64,000 bases of DNA from Peptostreptococcus porci (GCF_009695815.1 NZ_VUNE01000005.1:62001-126000); one strand, 5' to 3'. Counted from the first letter of the stretch, positions 27,459-37,718 are shown. Notes: generated by a model from the sequence alone, not told the origin. Translations and numbers: made by a program.

Positions 27459-28202
27459 CTATTTGTTCAATAGATAAAACTGATAATCATAAAATTCACC
27501 AATAATAGAAGCTCGTCCTCTACGTCTTATAGGAAACAATTTATTATCAATCATTACAAAATAATCCTTATTTATTGTTTTTACATAATTCATGTTTAGC
27601 AAAATTCCTCTATTACATAAAATAAAATTATTATATATTTTTAAAATTTCATGAATATCGGAAAATTTTATTCGATAATTCTCATTGCTACAATTTGAAA
27701 AATAAATGTTTGTATATTTATCATTAGATAACACATACATTATTTTTGAAGCTTTAATATTTATCTTATTTTTACCTGAAAAAAAGCTAATAAGATCATC
27801 TTTTTTAGCCAATTTTTCAATTGCGCTAATAATATTTTTCTTTACAGAGTCAAATTCCAAATATTCTTTCCTTATATAATTAAAACATATATGAGTTTCA
27901 ATAGCTCTCCACACATCTTCTTGACTGGTTGTGACAAAAATCATAAGTGATGTATCATTATTTTCTATGAATTTTCGTGCGTAATATATTCCATCTTTAT
28001 TTTCATCACAAAATTCATTTAAATAAATATCCATAAACACTATGTTATACTTATCTTCGTACGAAGACTCAATGAAATTTTTACCATTAGAGAATGTAAA
28101 TAATTCCATTTCAATGTTTTCTTCTTTTTGGATTAGAACCAAATAATCTACTAACTTATCAATGTCACTTTTATTGTCATCTACAATAGCAATTTTAATC
28201 AT
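27459..28202 (-). CDS. LytTR-family response regulator (AgrA-like)
   Basis: About 247 aa. The receiver domain begins MIKIAIVDDNKSDIDKL with the phospho-acceptor Asp in NIVFMDIYLN, and Thr/Lys switch regions VTTSQ and YIRKEY. The C-terminal LytTR DNA-binding domain includes IMYVLSNDKYTNIYF and LCNRGILLNMNYVKTI. It is paired with the AgrC-like kinase (53-bp gap, same strand). The start at 28202 is preferred: GAGAGGT lies upstream and it matches receiver N-termini. A likely target is the large surface-protein gene just upstream, by proximity. Confidence 0.9.
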   Translation of the reverse strand: MIKIAIVDDNKSDIDKLVDYLVLIQKEENIEMELFTFSNGKNFIESSYEDKYNIVFMDIYLNEFCDENKDGIYYARKFIENNDTSLMIFVTTSQEDVWRAIETHICFNYIRKEYLEFDSVKKNIISAIEKLAKKDDLISFFSGKNKINIKASKIMYVLSNDKYTNIYFSNCSNENYRIKFSDIHEILKIYNNFILCNRGILLNMNYVKTINKDYFVMIDNKLFPIRRRGRASIIGEFYDYQFYLLNK

Positions 28203-28372
28203 AGCTTTACCTCTCAAGCATATATCTAAAAACTAATAATATTATACCAAAAAAAATAAAAATTCTTCATCAATTATTAGGTTGAGAAAAAATAAAGTAC
28301 TATCTCTCTGCTCTGATTTGAGGTCATTATTGTTATAAATTATACATTTTTTTCTACAACTTATATTATAGA

Positions 28373-28408
28373 CTATTTAAGAACCCACAAAAGCAGGTTC
28401 TTAAATAG
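28373..28408 (-). other. 13-bp perfect inverted repeat after the surface-protein gene
   Basis: CTATTTAAGAACC / GGTTCTTAAATAG with a 10-nt loop, 36 bp past the surface-protein stop. There is no T-run on either side. It probably acts as a weak terminator or 3'-end stabiliser, though a protein-binding palindrome is also possible. Confidence 0.6.
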
Positions 28409-28443
28409 AATAAAATCTTCATATTTTAATTGGCTAATAAGCA

Positions 28444-31400
28444 CTAATATTTTTTCAATTCTAGTACAACATTATCAGGAATATACTTTCTTCCACCAAC
28501 TATAGTAAGTTTTTCTATTAATGAATTCTTAATATAGTTTGTAATAATCTTTGGGGCATATTTACTGCATGTCAATAATATCGGAGCATCATATCTACCC
28601 GCAACTGGACCTATTACAAGTGCATCTGAGAAAACTTCTCCTGATGCTATAAATGCTTTTCTAGAATTAGAAAACTTTTTCTTTGATATTAACATGGATG
28701 TCTCGTAGCGATCTTTACCGCCGATCCTTTCATATACATTTGGTAAGTTTCTTTCTGTTATTTGTGAAATAGTGTTAAATCCACCAACTACAAAAGTATT
28801 TCTTATTTCAAGATCAGCTAGTGCATTTTGAACCATATCCGGAACTTTATTTTTCTTAATTAATAATATTGGGTAGCCTTCTCTGGCTGCGAATGAACTG
28901 ATAGCTAGTGCATCAGGAAATACTTCGCCTGATGCTATTACTGCCTTATTTTTCTTTCCTGTAATACTTATTACTTTTCTAGCAACCTGCTCTGAAGTTC
29001 CATATCTATCCAATCCGCTTATTCTTTCTACACCATTTTTATCTATTTTTTCTAGCTCATTTTTGACATTATTAGATACTGAATCAGTTCCCCCTACTAT
29101 TATTATTTCTTTAGCCTCCAACCTAAGTATTTCCTGTCTTACACGCTCATCTAATTTATCTTTTGGCGTTAATAAAATTGGAGAATTTAATAATTTTGAT
29201 AATACTGTCGAAGTAAGTGAATCCGGGTACAGATCAGATCTAGCAACTATAACGGTATTTGCTTTACCAAAATATTTCTTTGATATTTCAATTGCAGTTT
29301 CTATTCTATCATCACCATCTACTCTTTCAACGTATTCTGGTTTAGAAGGATTAGATGGTTCTGATGGTATTTCTGAGTTTGTTTCTTTCTTATTATTGAT
29401 TACTTCTATTTTTCTTGCATTCTCTTTTTTTGATAAAACAAACATACCATCTGAAGTTTCAACTTTATCGACATTATATGAAGGAACATATGACTTTATG
29501 TCTACTTCTTCAACCTTGTAACTACCAAAATAAAGACCATTCAAATCTATAGATTCACCATCAGCAAGTTCTACAATTTTTAAGAATCCTACAGGACCCG
29601 ATATTTTAATTTTAAATTTAGTACCTTCAATTGAATTTGATGACGAATTCTTTTTTATTTTTTTAGTCAAACTTAATTTTCCAAGTTCTTTTTCTTCCTT
29701 TAATGTGTTTCTCAACTCAACTTTATTGTTTTTTACTTCTTTTTGAAGAACTAAATTCCAGTTATCATTGTTAATATCGTTGTCTTTGAATGACTCCTTA
29801 ACAACAAAAATATAAGGATTTCCATCATTATCTACTTTATCAATATTTTCCCATTTAGCATTTAAATTTTCGCCATTGATTAATTTTACATCAGCGTTTG
29901 GTACAAGTTCTTCATCACCATCAACTATATGTCTATATAATGTAATATTGACATTTGGCTTTGGTATATTTTTATTCTTAACATCTTCCCAAATTTTTGT
30001 AACTTCTATCGAAATATTTTCAGGTTTGACATATGTATTTGTAATTACATTGTCTGCCTGAGTAACTTTGTATTTATTGTTGCCGACAACCATAAACTCT
30101 TCACCATCTATATTGGTAGTTCCCGCCTCTTTAACCGTATATATGAACTCTTTTCCATTACTATCAAAGGCTGGTACAGACCACTTGTATTCAAATTTAT
30201 TACCTGTTACATCACCATCGGGAGTAATTGTAGGTGATAAATTGGACACTAATTCAGGATTATTTTGTCCGACAACTCGTCTATATAAATTAAGTTTCAC
30301 TTTTTTATGGTCTTTTATATTTCCTCCAACCCATTTTTTAGTAGCTGTAATTATTTTAGAGCTATTAGGAACATAAACATTTGTGAAATCAATAACTTGA
30401 CCTTTAGATCCACCCTCAAGCACTTTATAAAGTGAAATTGTAACTTCTTTATTTTGTTCACCAGGTTTTGGCAAATACGGGGAAGCCGAATCAAGATCTT
30501 CACTAACTTTGTATGTAGTGAATCTCATTTTATGAGGAATTGTCGATATTTCGCCAGCTTTAACTTCTTGAGTCCAATTATGTTCATTTTCATGACCACT
30601 TATTACACCTTTTTTTCTAGTTATATTTATTTTAAATACTCTATCTGGAAAATCATCATTTGACAACATTCCACTTTTTACATTATTAGATGCTTCAATA
30701 TTTTTTCTTATACTTATAACTGCTCTTGCTTCAGATTCTTCTGTATTATTAAATACTGGATCAATTCTAGTTCCATCCTGATTTTTAGGCACTGTTAAAT
30801 TAAGTGCTTTACCAACACCACTAGATGGAGCATCTGAAAATATCGGAGATACAACTCCTGTAATGCTAAAATTGCTATAATATGTATCTACATCAAATTC
30901 AAGTGACTTAGCACCATTCAAGTCATTTTCGTAAACTTTTGCCTTCTTTGACTCATAAACTAAATAATCCTTACCTTTTTCTATATTATTTAATATTCTA
31001 TGTTCACCTGGTCTTAAGTAGATTTTTTCAACAACAGAATTATCCGCCTTTTTGACAATATCAAAACAGAATTCCCTTAGATCACTATCTGCTACTGAAC
31101 CACCAACATTATCAGTTACATTTTTATTAAGTACAAACAAAATTGGTTTGATTCTTTTTTCTGGAAAATCTATATTTTTATTTACTCCACTTTTATCTTT
31201 ATATTTCAAGCTAACCTTACCAAGAGGAGAAATACCGTTTTCAGGATTATTATTCTTTAAAATATTATCATCTATTGTAAATGGAAATTCTACCCATGCA
31301 AATTTTACACCAGGATAATTATTTTCATCTAATGGTGATGATATTGTTCCAATTTTCCATTTTGGCTCTCCATTAATAATTTCAACCTCTGTTCCAGTAG

Positions 31401-32730
31401 AATTATTTATTTTGTTAACATCTATTTTTTTAGGTAGCAAGAATCCCTTTGAGAAGTTAACATCAACCCTAGCTTCATTAGTCGCTTTAACAATTTTACT
31501 AGCTATAGATTCAAAAACTGGTGTCAAATCATTTATGTTTTGAACTTCATAAAATGAATTTTTATCACTAGCCATCTTTTTTAAAACGGAACTACCAATT
31601 TCATCTGTTTGAAGACCTATTGTAAATAATTTATCAATTTTATCCACATTTTTGGCAAAATCCGCTTCCGCAATAGTCGAATTACAATGATTATATAGCA
31701 AATCAGGATCTGAACTAAATATACCACTTTTTCTAAATATATCATACATATATCTACCATTTCCTACCGATTCAGTTTTAAACTCAGATTCTGGAATATC
31801 TGAATTAGTAGCCAATCCGTTTTTTATCCATCTTTCGAAAATTCCATAAGATGCTTCTACACCGCTTACTTTTTCCGTAGCATATAAATCAGGATTATTT
31901 ATCGCGTAGCTATAAGTTGGTATTCCGTCAGACAGTAAAACAATATACTTTTTATTTGAATTCGAATTTTTCAACATTTCTCTTGCCTGTCTAAGACCAA
32001 CTTGTGAGAAAGTACCATCTTTAGCAGTAATAGCATTTATTTTGTTCTTTAGAATATTCTTATCCGATGTAAACGAATTTTCTACTTTTGCATCACGACT
32101 AAAGCTTACTATTCCAATTTGTGTTGAATCCGAATTATTATTCAATACTCTATCAACAAATGCATTGGCAGCTTCTTTTGCTTTAGCAAGTCTGTTATTG
32201 TCGTTCATACTCCCCGATTTGTCAATTACAAGGACTATTTTAGAAGTATTTACAGTATCTCTAGCTGAAACCAATAGCCTTATTGATCCCCTGTTTGCAA
32301 AAATAGGATCCTCTACAATAATAGGCTCATATACCTTTACATCACCTGGATTTGGCAAATCAGAAATAGGATTAATTGTTTTAGAGACCCAATCTGGAAC
32401 GCCCTCAACTACACTTCTCGATGTATTCCTGATAACTCTTCTACGTACCATATTTGACTCAAAATTCCCTGTTTCAATAGTACCATTTGGTTTTTCATTA
32501 CTTATGACTCCATCATATCCCATCGAAACTTTATTGGTGCTATTTGACGTTTTTTTCAACGTATTACTTTTCGTATCAGCATTGTCATTATAGATAATTT
32601 CATTTACTATCGTTGTCTCATCATTTTTATTTTCTGCATATGATAAATAAGTCAATGATGATTGAGCCAACATAGAAAGTACAAGTACAATCAAAAATAC
32701 AAAACGTTTTAAATTACATTTTTTACCCAC
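28444..32730 (-). CDS. Large surface protein: VWA adhesin with Cna-B repeats and CWB2 wall anchor
   Basis: About 1428 aa. It has a signal peptide (FVFLIVLVLSMLAQSSLTYLSYA) and a von Willebrand A domain with a complete MIDAS start (VLVIDKSGSMND, ~residue 175) running to ~430. A middle region holds Cna-B/SpaA-like beta-sandwiches (TATKKWVGG..., VTKIWEDVKNK..., LSLTKKIKK...) that may form isopeptide bonds. Three C-terminal CWB2 repeats follow (ERVDGDDRIETAIEIS, ERISGLDRYGTSEQVA, ERIGGKDRYETSMLIS). CWB2 repeats anchor proteins to anionic wall polymers without sortase; no LPXTG is seen. The GTG start at 32730 follows GGAGGA; a GTG at 32754 is less likely. Probable adhesin. Confidence 0.92.
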   Translation of the reverse strand: MGKKCNLKRFVFLIVLVLSMLAQSSLTYLSYAENKNDETTIVNEIIYNDNADTKSNTLKKTSNSTNKVSMGYDGVISNEKPNGTIETGNFESNMVRRRVIRNTSRSVVEGVPDWVSKTINPISDLPNPGDVKVYEPIIVEDPIFANRGSIRLLVSARDTVNTSKIVLVIDKSGSMNDNNRLAKAKEAANAFVDRVLNNNSDSTQIGIVSFSRDAKVENSFTSDKNILKNKINAITAKDGTFSQVGLRQAREMLKNSNSNKKYIVLLSDGIPTYSYAINNPDLYATEKVSGVEASYGIFERWIKNGLATNSDIPESEFKTESVGNGRYMYDIFRKSGIFSSDPDLLYNHCNSTIAEADFAKNVDKIDKLFTIGLQTDEIGSSVLKKMASDKNSFYEVQNINDLTPVFESIASKIVKATNEARVDVNFSKGFLLPKKIDVNKINNSTGTEVEIINGEPKWKIGTISSPLDENNYPGVKFAWVEFPFTIDDNILKNNNPENGISPLGKVSLKYKDKSGVNKNIDFPEKRIKPILFVLNKNVTDNVGGSVADSDLREFCFDIVKKADNSVVEKIYLRPGEHRILNNIEKGKDYLVYESKKAKVYENDLNGAKSLEFDVDTYYSNFSITGVVSPIFSDAPSSGVGKALNLTVPKNQDGTRIDPVFNNTEESEARAVISIRKNIEASNNVKSGMLSNDDFPDRVFKINITRKKGVISGHENEHNWTQEVKAGEISTIPHKMRFTTYKVSEDLDSASPYLPKPGEQNKEVTISLYKVLEGGSKGQVIDFTNVYVPNSSKIITATKKWVGGNIKDHKKVKLNLYRRVVGQNNPELVSNLSPTITPDGDVTGNKFEYKWSVPAFDSNGKEFIYTVKEAGTTNIDGEEFMVVGNNKYKVTQADNVITNTYVKPENISIEVTKIWEDVKNKNIPKPNVNITLYRHIVDGDEELVPNADVKLINGENLNAKWENIDKVDNDGNPYIFVVKESFKDNDINNDNWNLVLQKEVKNNKVELRNTLKEEKELGKLSLTKKIKKNSSSNSIEGTKFKIKISGPVGFLKIVELADGESIDLNGLYFGSYKVEEVDIKSYVPSYNVDKVETSDGMFVLSKKENARKIEVINNKKETNSEIPSEPSNPSKPEYVERVDGDDRIETAIEISKKYFGKANTVIVARSDLYPDSLTSTVLSKLLNSPILLTPKDKLDERVRQEILRLEAKEIIIVGGTDSVSNNVKNELEKIDKNGVERISGLDRYGTSEQVARKVISITGKKNKAVIASGEVFPDALAISSFAAREGYPILLIKKNKVPDMVQNALADLEIRNTFVVGGFNTISQITERNLPNVYERIGGKDRYETSMLISKKKFSNSRKAFIASGEVFSDALVIGPVAGRYDAPILLTCSKYAPKIITNYIKNSLIEKLTIVGGRKYIPDNVVLELKKY

Positions 32731-32754
32731 AAAATTTCCTCCAATCTTTTTCAC

Positions 32755-33000
32755 TATTCTTTTGTTGTATTTTTAAACTGCTGTCTCAAAATCCCCCCTT
32801 TATCAAGAAAATAATATTAAAAAATATGGATTTTTCCTTCTAATACATAATATCATTATTTGTTTTTCATGTTGCTTATTTGTCGTCAACGGCTTGATTT
32901 TGTCGTAAATGAACAAAAAATAAAATTAGTAGATCTGCTTTTTTAAAAAAATAGATTCAAAACTTTTATCTATTAAGATTTAAACTCAGTAAAATCGCAC
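32755..33000. other. Upstream region of the surface-protein gene
   Basis: Gene-free AT-rich stretch (with the grd terminator it makes a ~370-bp gap). It holds the 5' untranslated region of the surface-protein gene and the TTTGTCGT direct repeats described separately. No strong promoter pair was recognised. Confidence 0.5.
32879..32906 (-). promoter_or_regulatory. Candidate LytTR regulator binding site (direct repeat)
   Basis: TTTGTCGT occurs at 32879-32886 and 32899-32906, 20 bp start to start (two helical turns). LytTR regulators bind paired ~9-bp direct repeats about 21 bp apart. The site is ~150 bp upstream of the surface-protein start and close to a LytTR regulator gene. Confidence 0.45.
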
Positions 33001-33049
33001 AAAAAAAGACTTCACATTCAAATCATAATTCAAAGAATGTAAAGTCTTT
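33001..33049 (-). terminator. Terminator of the glycine reductase operon
   Basis: A 15-bp stem with one mismatch (arms at 33005-33019 and 33035-33049) is followed on the minus strand by a run of seven T. It lies 76 bp after the grdD stop. Confidence 0.88.
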
Positions 33050-33124
33050 AATTTCAGACTATCATCAAACAATAGTCCAATTACTAGCTTTTTGTATATT
33101 TATTTTTGTATTTCAATTTTATAT

Positions 33125-34267
33125 CTATTTAATAAAATCATTTTTCTTCAAGCATTCCATAGCTGCATCAAGCTTATCTGGGGCAATCATTACTATCGGT
33201 CCTGTACAACCCATTCCACTTTCTGCGTATATTCCATCCTTCCAAAGAGCCTTTACAGCGTCTTCAAGATCAAGAATATCTACTCCTGCAATACCTTCAG
33301 TAACTACTTCCTTTGGTGGAGCAACTACCTCTTCAACAGCTTCTTTAGGAGCTTTCTTAGACTTAAGTTCAGCAAACTGCTTGTCTAGGCCACAAGATAT
33401 TGCCTTCTTATATTCTTCTCTAGCAACGACATTAACCTCACCCTTAGCTATATCAAAGGCATATTTTAATGCGTTTGCTACAACAGGAGTACCACTTGCT
33501 CTAGATAAAATTAGTACTCTTCTATCATAGTTTTCACCAATACCTGGTCCGTATCCAAAGCCTTGTGCTTCAAAATCACCACCAGTATTGAAAGAAGAGA
33601 ATACCTTCATCAATAAGTTTCCAGTTAATGTATCTGTTACCATTACATCTGGAACACCTATCAATAAGTCGTTTCCTCTCATCACAGAACCACCATCAGC
33701 TCTCATTGATTCTGCGAAATCGAAATCATAACCATTTTCCTTTAGGCTCAACAATACTTTTTCAACCTGTCTAGCACCATCTAGATTTAGAATACCAACA
33801 GTTGGTTTTGCAATGCCACAAGACTTTGCAGTTGCAATACCGTAAATGGCATTTCTCACCATTGCCTCTACTCTGTCAGTAGCTGAAGTACCTGTAGTTG
33901 TAGCCAAATACATTTCACGACCTCTACCTGGAGTAACAACTCTACCTACTGTAGAAACGCCTATTGGAAAATTGTAGTGCATTGTTACACAAGCATCGAT
34001 TTCTTTAGAATCTAATAGCTGTTCCATGACTTTGTACATTTCATCTTCTGTTTCAGTTTCATAAGAAGTGAATCCTTCTGCACCTTTACCGATCAAAACT
34101 ATTTCAAAGTCACCCTTATTGGCAAGTATTGCACCATTAATAAGATTTTCAGAACCATGTTCGCTTCCAAGAGTAGTTAAGCCTACTTTTATTTTCTTTC
34201 CAAAATTACCACTTTCAATTGCATCTGCAACTTCAAGTAGAACATCTGATATAAACTTGTTAGACAT
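33125..34267 (-). CDS. grdD: Glycine reductase complex component C, subunit alpha (GrdD)
   Basis: 380 aa, phosphotransacetylase-like fold. With GrdC it takes the Se-carboxymethyl group of GrdA as a bound acetyl thioester and releases acetyl phosphate, which yields ATP via acetate kinase. Visible features include KVGLTTLGSEHGSENLING, DACVTMHYNFPIG, LMKVFSSFNTGGDFEAQGFGYGPG and a C-terminal Cys in ESGMGCTGP. A Pro/Val/Lys-rich linker separates the C-terminal piece. It is the last gene of the operon, 12 bp after grdC. Confidence 0.96.
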   Translation of the reverse strand: MSNKFISDVLLEVADAIESGNFGKKIKVGLTTLGSEHGSENLINGAILANKGDFEIVLIGKGAEGFTSYETETEDEMYKVMEQLLDSKEIDACVTMHYNFPIGVSTVGRVVTPGRGREMYLATTTGTSATDRVEAMVRNAIYGIATAKSCGIAKPTVGILNLDGARQVEKVLLSLKENGYDFDFAESMRADGGSVMRGNDLLIGVPDVMVTDTLTGNLLMKVFSSFNTGGDFEAQGFGYGPGIGENYDRRVLILSRASGTPVVANALKYAFDIAKGEVNVVAREEYKKAISCGLDKQFAELKSKKAPKEAVEEVVAPPKEVVTEGIAGVDILDLEDAVKALWKDGIYAESGMGCTGPIVMIAPDKLDAAMECLKKNDFIK

Positions 34268-34279
34268 ATTTCCTACCCC

Positions 34280-35815
34280 CTATTCTTCTATCATATTTAG
34301 GGCAATATTTCTCATTGATTCTGCTATTATCTTTCTTATTTCATCCTTAGAGATTGAAGAACCTGCTTCTTCTTCAACACCTGGGTTTCTCTCAGCAATT
34401 AGTGAAAGACCATCAAATAGATTAGTCATTCTACCTAAGAACAAACTACCCTTACCAACTATCATTGCTCTATTCTTATCACCTGTTGTCAAATCGTCGA
34501 TTAAGAAACCAACATATGGAACACCAGATGGAATATGCCCCTGAGTTGGAGCCCAGCCTGGAAGACCACGCTTTGCGATAAAATCTTTTAATTCTTTCTT
34601 TTCTATTTCACCTCTAGTTGCAGCAAGAGCCCCTATCATCTTGTAGTTAGCTTCTGGCACATTACCTGCACCTGCTGGCTTCGTAATATCAGGATTTTGC
34701 ATTTCCACTGAAAATACGTCTACATCAGGTATCTTTAATCCAGCTTTATCTAATCCCTGAGTGATTAATGCTGTCATAACTGCCTGTGGAGCAGATCCTG
34801 TTCCAACAGTATGTTTTCCAACTAGATCAGTTCTTATTATTGGGTTAACACCATCGTTTTCAGAAACTAATACTGCAAATCCACCAACTACGTCTTCAAG
34901 AACTGGCAAGCCCTTCTTAACATGGTCTTTTGCATTCATACCCAATTTAGCTGAAGCACCACCTGCAACAACTACAACGTTCTTATGAACACCAGCTTTT
35001 ACTAAAGCCGCAGCATTTGTCAATGCATGAGCTGGACCAGCACAGAACCCTCTTGTATCTGAACCAGTTGCATTTACAAAGCCTACCATTTCAGCGATAG
35101 ATTTAGCGAAGTTACCTCCACCTCTCTGATTCATATCACCACAAGCTTCTTCTGAGCACTCAATCACATAATCTATATCTTCAAGATTAACACCAGAGCT
35201 TCTCACAAGTTCAATAGCTGACATAACACCTGAAGCCTTCACAACAAGGTTTTCAAACATAGTATGTGCATTTAAGTTAACATCTACATCATGAGCTCTC
35301 TTCACATATCCAACCAACTTATTATCATGGTATAGACCTTGAGCCACATGCCCGTTTATTAATTCCTGTGCATCAGAAATATCACTACCCTTTAGTAAGT
35401 GGAAGAATGACTGTAATTCTGGATAATTTTCTTCCAATGCTGGTCTTACAGCAGAAACAAATTCTTCTGAAAGCTTAACAAGTTCAAAAGCATCTGAAAT
35501 CTGCATCAAAGCCAAAAATTCATCTTGAGGAGCTATCTGTCCAAATTTACCTTTTCTTTCACCTTTGTGTTCTATTTCACACCATGGAAGCTTTTTATCT
35601 TCCAAAAATTCAGGTCTAAGGTTTCCTATATAAACCTGATTTGGTAAGTAGTTCACTACTTCTTCGTAGCTTCTGATTTTACCACCAATTTCTTTTAAAA
35701 ATTCTGAATCCGGATTAATTTCCTGTTCTACTGTACAAGTCGTACCGTTTCTGACAATCATATCAGGAGTATGAACTAGAACATATCCTGCACCTTTGAA
35801 TACTGGGAATGACAT
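34280..35815 (-). CDS. grdC: Glycine reductase complex component C, subunit beta (GrdC)
   Basis: 511 aa, ketoacyl-synthase-III-like fold. It is the other subunit of the acetyl-phosphate-forming component. Starts MSFPVFKGAGYVLVHTPDM and includes CSEEACGDMNQRGGGNFAKS, GSDTRGFCAGPAHALTNAAA and GWAPTQGHIPSGVPY, all conserved in GrdC. Length is normal. It lies about 95 bp after grdB and just before grdD. It appears intact. Confidence 0.97.
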   Translation of the reverse strand: MSFPVFKGAGYVLVHTPDMIVRNGTTCTVEQEINPDSEFLKEIGGKIRSYEEVVNYLPNQVYIGNLRPEFLEDKKLPWCEIEHKGERKGKFGQIAPQDEFLALMQISDAFELVKLSEEFVSAVRPALEENYPELQSFFHLLKGSDISDAQELINGHVAQGLYHDNKLVGYVKRAHDVDVNLNAHTMFENLVVKASGVMSAIELVRSSGVNLEDIDYVIECSEEACGDMNQRGGGNFAKSIAEMVGFVNATGSDTRGFCAGPAHALTNAAALVKAGVHKNVVVVAGGASAKLGMNAKDHVKKGLPVLEDVVGGFAVLVSENDGVNPIIRTDLVGKHTVGTGSAPQAVMTALITQGLDKAGLKIPDVDVFSVEMQNPDITKPAGAGNVPEANYKMIGALAATRGEIEKKELKDFIAKRGLPGWAPTQGHIPSGVPYVGFLIDDLTTGDKNRAMIVGKGSLFLGRMTNLFDGLSLIAERNPGVEEEAGSSISKDEIRKIIAESMRNIALNMIEE

Positions 35816-35909
35816 TGTATTACCTCCAATTTAAAAATAATTTATATACCAATATTGGTACACATAGAAAACCTACGTGTACCAATACCAATTAAGCTAT
35901 TTCTTTTGA

Positions 35910-37220
35910 TTAGTCTTCAAATACTGTCTGACCATCTACCTCTGTAGTTAATGCTTTTAATGCTTTTTCTACAAGCTTTCTTCTTAGAGCTTTTTCTTCA
36001 GCAGGATCCAATGCTGGATTTCCAAGAGGATGAGGTATAGCTATTGTTGGAACTATTCTGTTAGCACCAACAGTCAATGAAATAGGTACAACTGTACACA
36101 TGTGAACTATTGGTAGTCCAGCTCTTTCTATTTCTTTTACCATCGTTGCACCGCAACGAGTACAAGTACCTCACGTAGAAGTCATGATAACAGCGTCTAC
36201 TCCATCAGCTATTAACTTCTGAGCATATTCAGCAGCAAAAGCCTTTGATGATGCAACCGCAGTACCATTACCTACTGTAGTATAGAATTTATTGTGAAGT
36301 TTTCCAATAACTCCTTCTTTTTCTAAATCTCTCAATACATCAACTGGTAAAACTCTATCTGAGTCAGTGTTTGCATAAGATGGGTCATATCCACCATGAG
36401 CAGTTTCCCATCCTTCTTCTGTCAAATCATTTACACCAGTAATGTCATATTCACCATACTTTGTAGCATTTGATGATTCAATTCTGTCAGGATTTCCCTT
36501 TGGAACAATACCACCAGAAGTACAAAGTGCTATTGTGCATTTTGATAAATCTTTTATTGCTGGGTTTGGATCAACTCTATCGAAGTTTGGCATTGGATAT
36601 TCTGTAACGAATTCTTCGCCTTTTATCTTCTTGATTAGCATATCAACTGCTCTCTTAGATCCTCTTTCTTCAGCAAAATAGTTTACTCTGACACCCTTTT
36701 CGATATATCCTTCTTCAGCAGGAGATCCGATTTCTTCACCCTTTGCTAGCTTTGCAGCAAGAGATGCAATCTTTGGAAGAGCCTTTCTCATACCTGCAGC
36801 AGAATTTGCAGTTTCAACTATATATAGTTCTTTCTTAAACATATCAGCACCAGGATTTTCAACATACATTCCTGTTAACGCTGGTATATTAAGTTCATTT
36901 TTCACAACGCTTGTTATTGTACCGCAAGCAACACCGTATCTACCAGCGTTGAATGCTGGTCCGGCAATGAATAACTGTGGATCAAATCCTTTTACCATTC
37001 CCAATACTTCTGCACTTGCTTCATCTATATTTTCATTAAAGTAACCATCACCACAAACTACTGTAGCAACAATTTCAAATTCATCGCCTAGTTTTCCTTG
37101 TAACTGAACACTCACTGGAGGAAGTGCTTCCATTATCTTTGGTTCAACGTCAGCTTTTTCTTCTCCACCTATTCCAGCAAAGAACTGGTTAACATAATGA
37201 ACTACTCTAATTTTTGACAT
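35910..37220 (-). CDS. grdB: Glycine reductase component B gamma subunit, selenoprotein GrdB
   Basis: Substrate-binding selenoprotein of glycine reductase, 436 residues when the in-frame TGA at 36171-36173 is read as selenocysteine (codon 350). Around it the sequence is TSTU-GTCTRCGATM, giving the family UxxC motif. The N-terminal part is MSKIRVVHYVNQFFAGIGGEEKA and the C-terminal part includes RAGLPIVHMCTVVPIS. A SECIS hairpin lies just after the TGA. The start at 37220 has GGGAGG upstream; the ATG at 37235 overlaps that site. Standard annotation would split it into two frames. Confidence 0.97.
36143..36173 (-). promoter_or_regulatory. Bacterial SECIS element in grdB
   Basis: After the TGA and an 11-nt spacer comes a perfect 7-bp stem TCGTTGC / GCAACGA with a GGT loop (36143-36159). 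Position and size fit the hairpin recognised by SelB for selenocysteine insertion. Confidence 0.85.
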
Positions 37221-37241
37221 TATTTTACCTCCCATTGGATT

Positions 37242-37718
37242 TTACAAATATTTACAGAATTCGCTTCTTATATCTGCCATTTCTTCAGCAATTTCGTCAC
37301 AGTCAAGAACCATTTCCATCATTCCTACCTGTTCATCGTAAACAGCTTCATCAAACTGTTCTTTCATTTCTTCTTCAGTTACGTGGAATACGCTCAATCC
37401 AAGACCTACTCCTGCTAGAGGACCAGCGAAAGTTGGGTCACCTGCTGTTACTGTTTCAGCTGCAAGACCTGCAGCTTCGGCTTCTGCGGCACCTAGTAAA
37501 ACCACTACATTTTCAGCTCCGAATTTATCGGCAGCATCCTTTACTCTATTCTGGTTTTCTAAGTCCATAGCCCCAGCAGCTGTTCAGACGAAGCATTCAG
37601 TAGAAGAGAAAACTACTTCAACACCGTCAACTGTTTTTACACATTCTTCGATAGCAGGACCTGGTATACCGTCTCTGTCACCGATTATAATAACTTTTTT
37701 ATTACTTAAAGTTGTCAT
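37242..37718 (-). CDS. grdA: Glycine reductase selenoprotein A (GrdA)
   Basis: 158-residue selenoprotein, the usual GrdA length. It carries the carboxymethyl group as a selenoether between components B and C and is re-reduced by thioredoxin. The in-frame TGA at 37584-37586 (codon 45) encodes Sec in the motif [15 protein letters not shown], with Cys42 forming the CxxU redox pair. The start is ATG at 37716-37718 with AAGGAGA upstream. Downstream text ([18 protein letters not shown]) is highly conserved in GrdA. It lies between grdE and grdB. Confidence 0.97.

Noticed and set aside
26036-28217. Complete agr quorum-sensing operon
   Set aside because: Only the kinase and regulator are present; no AgrB-like membrane protease or AgrD-like peptide frame was found nearby.
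28373-28408. Rho-independent terminator
   Set aside because: The 13-bp inverted repeat is perfect but lacks a T-run on either strand, so it is listed only as an inverted repeat.
28444-32730. Sortase-anchored pilin
   Set aside because: Despite Cna-B-like domains, there is no LPXTG-type motif or adjacent sortase; the C-terminus consists of CWB2 repeats.
35910-36170. Separate 77-aa gene downstream of a truncated GrdB
   Set aside because: It is the C-terminal part of GrdB after a selenocysteine TGA; the SECIS hairpin and UxxC motif link the two frames.
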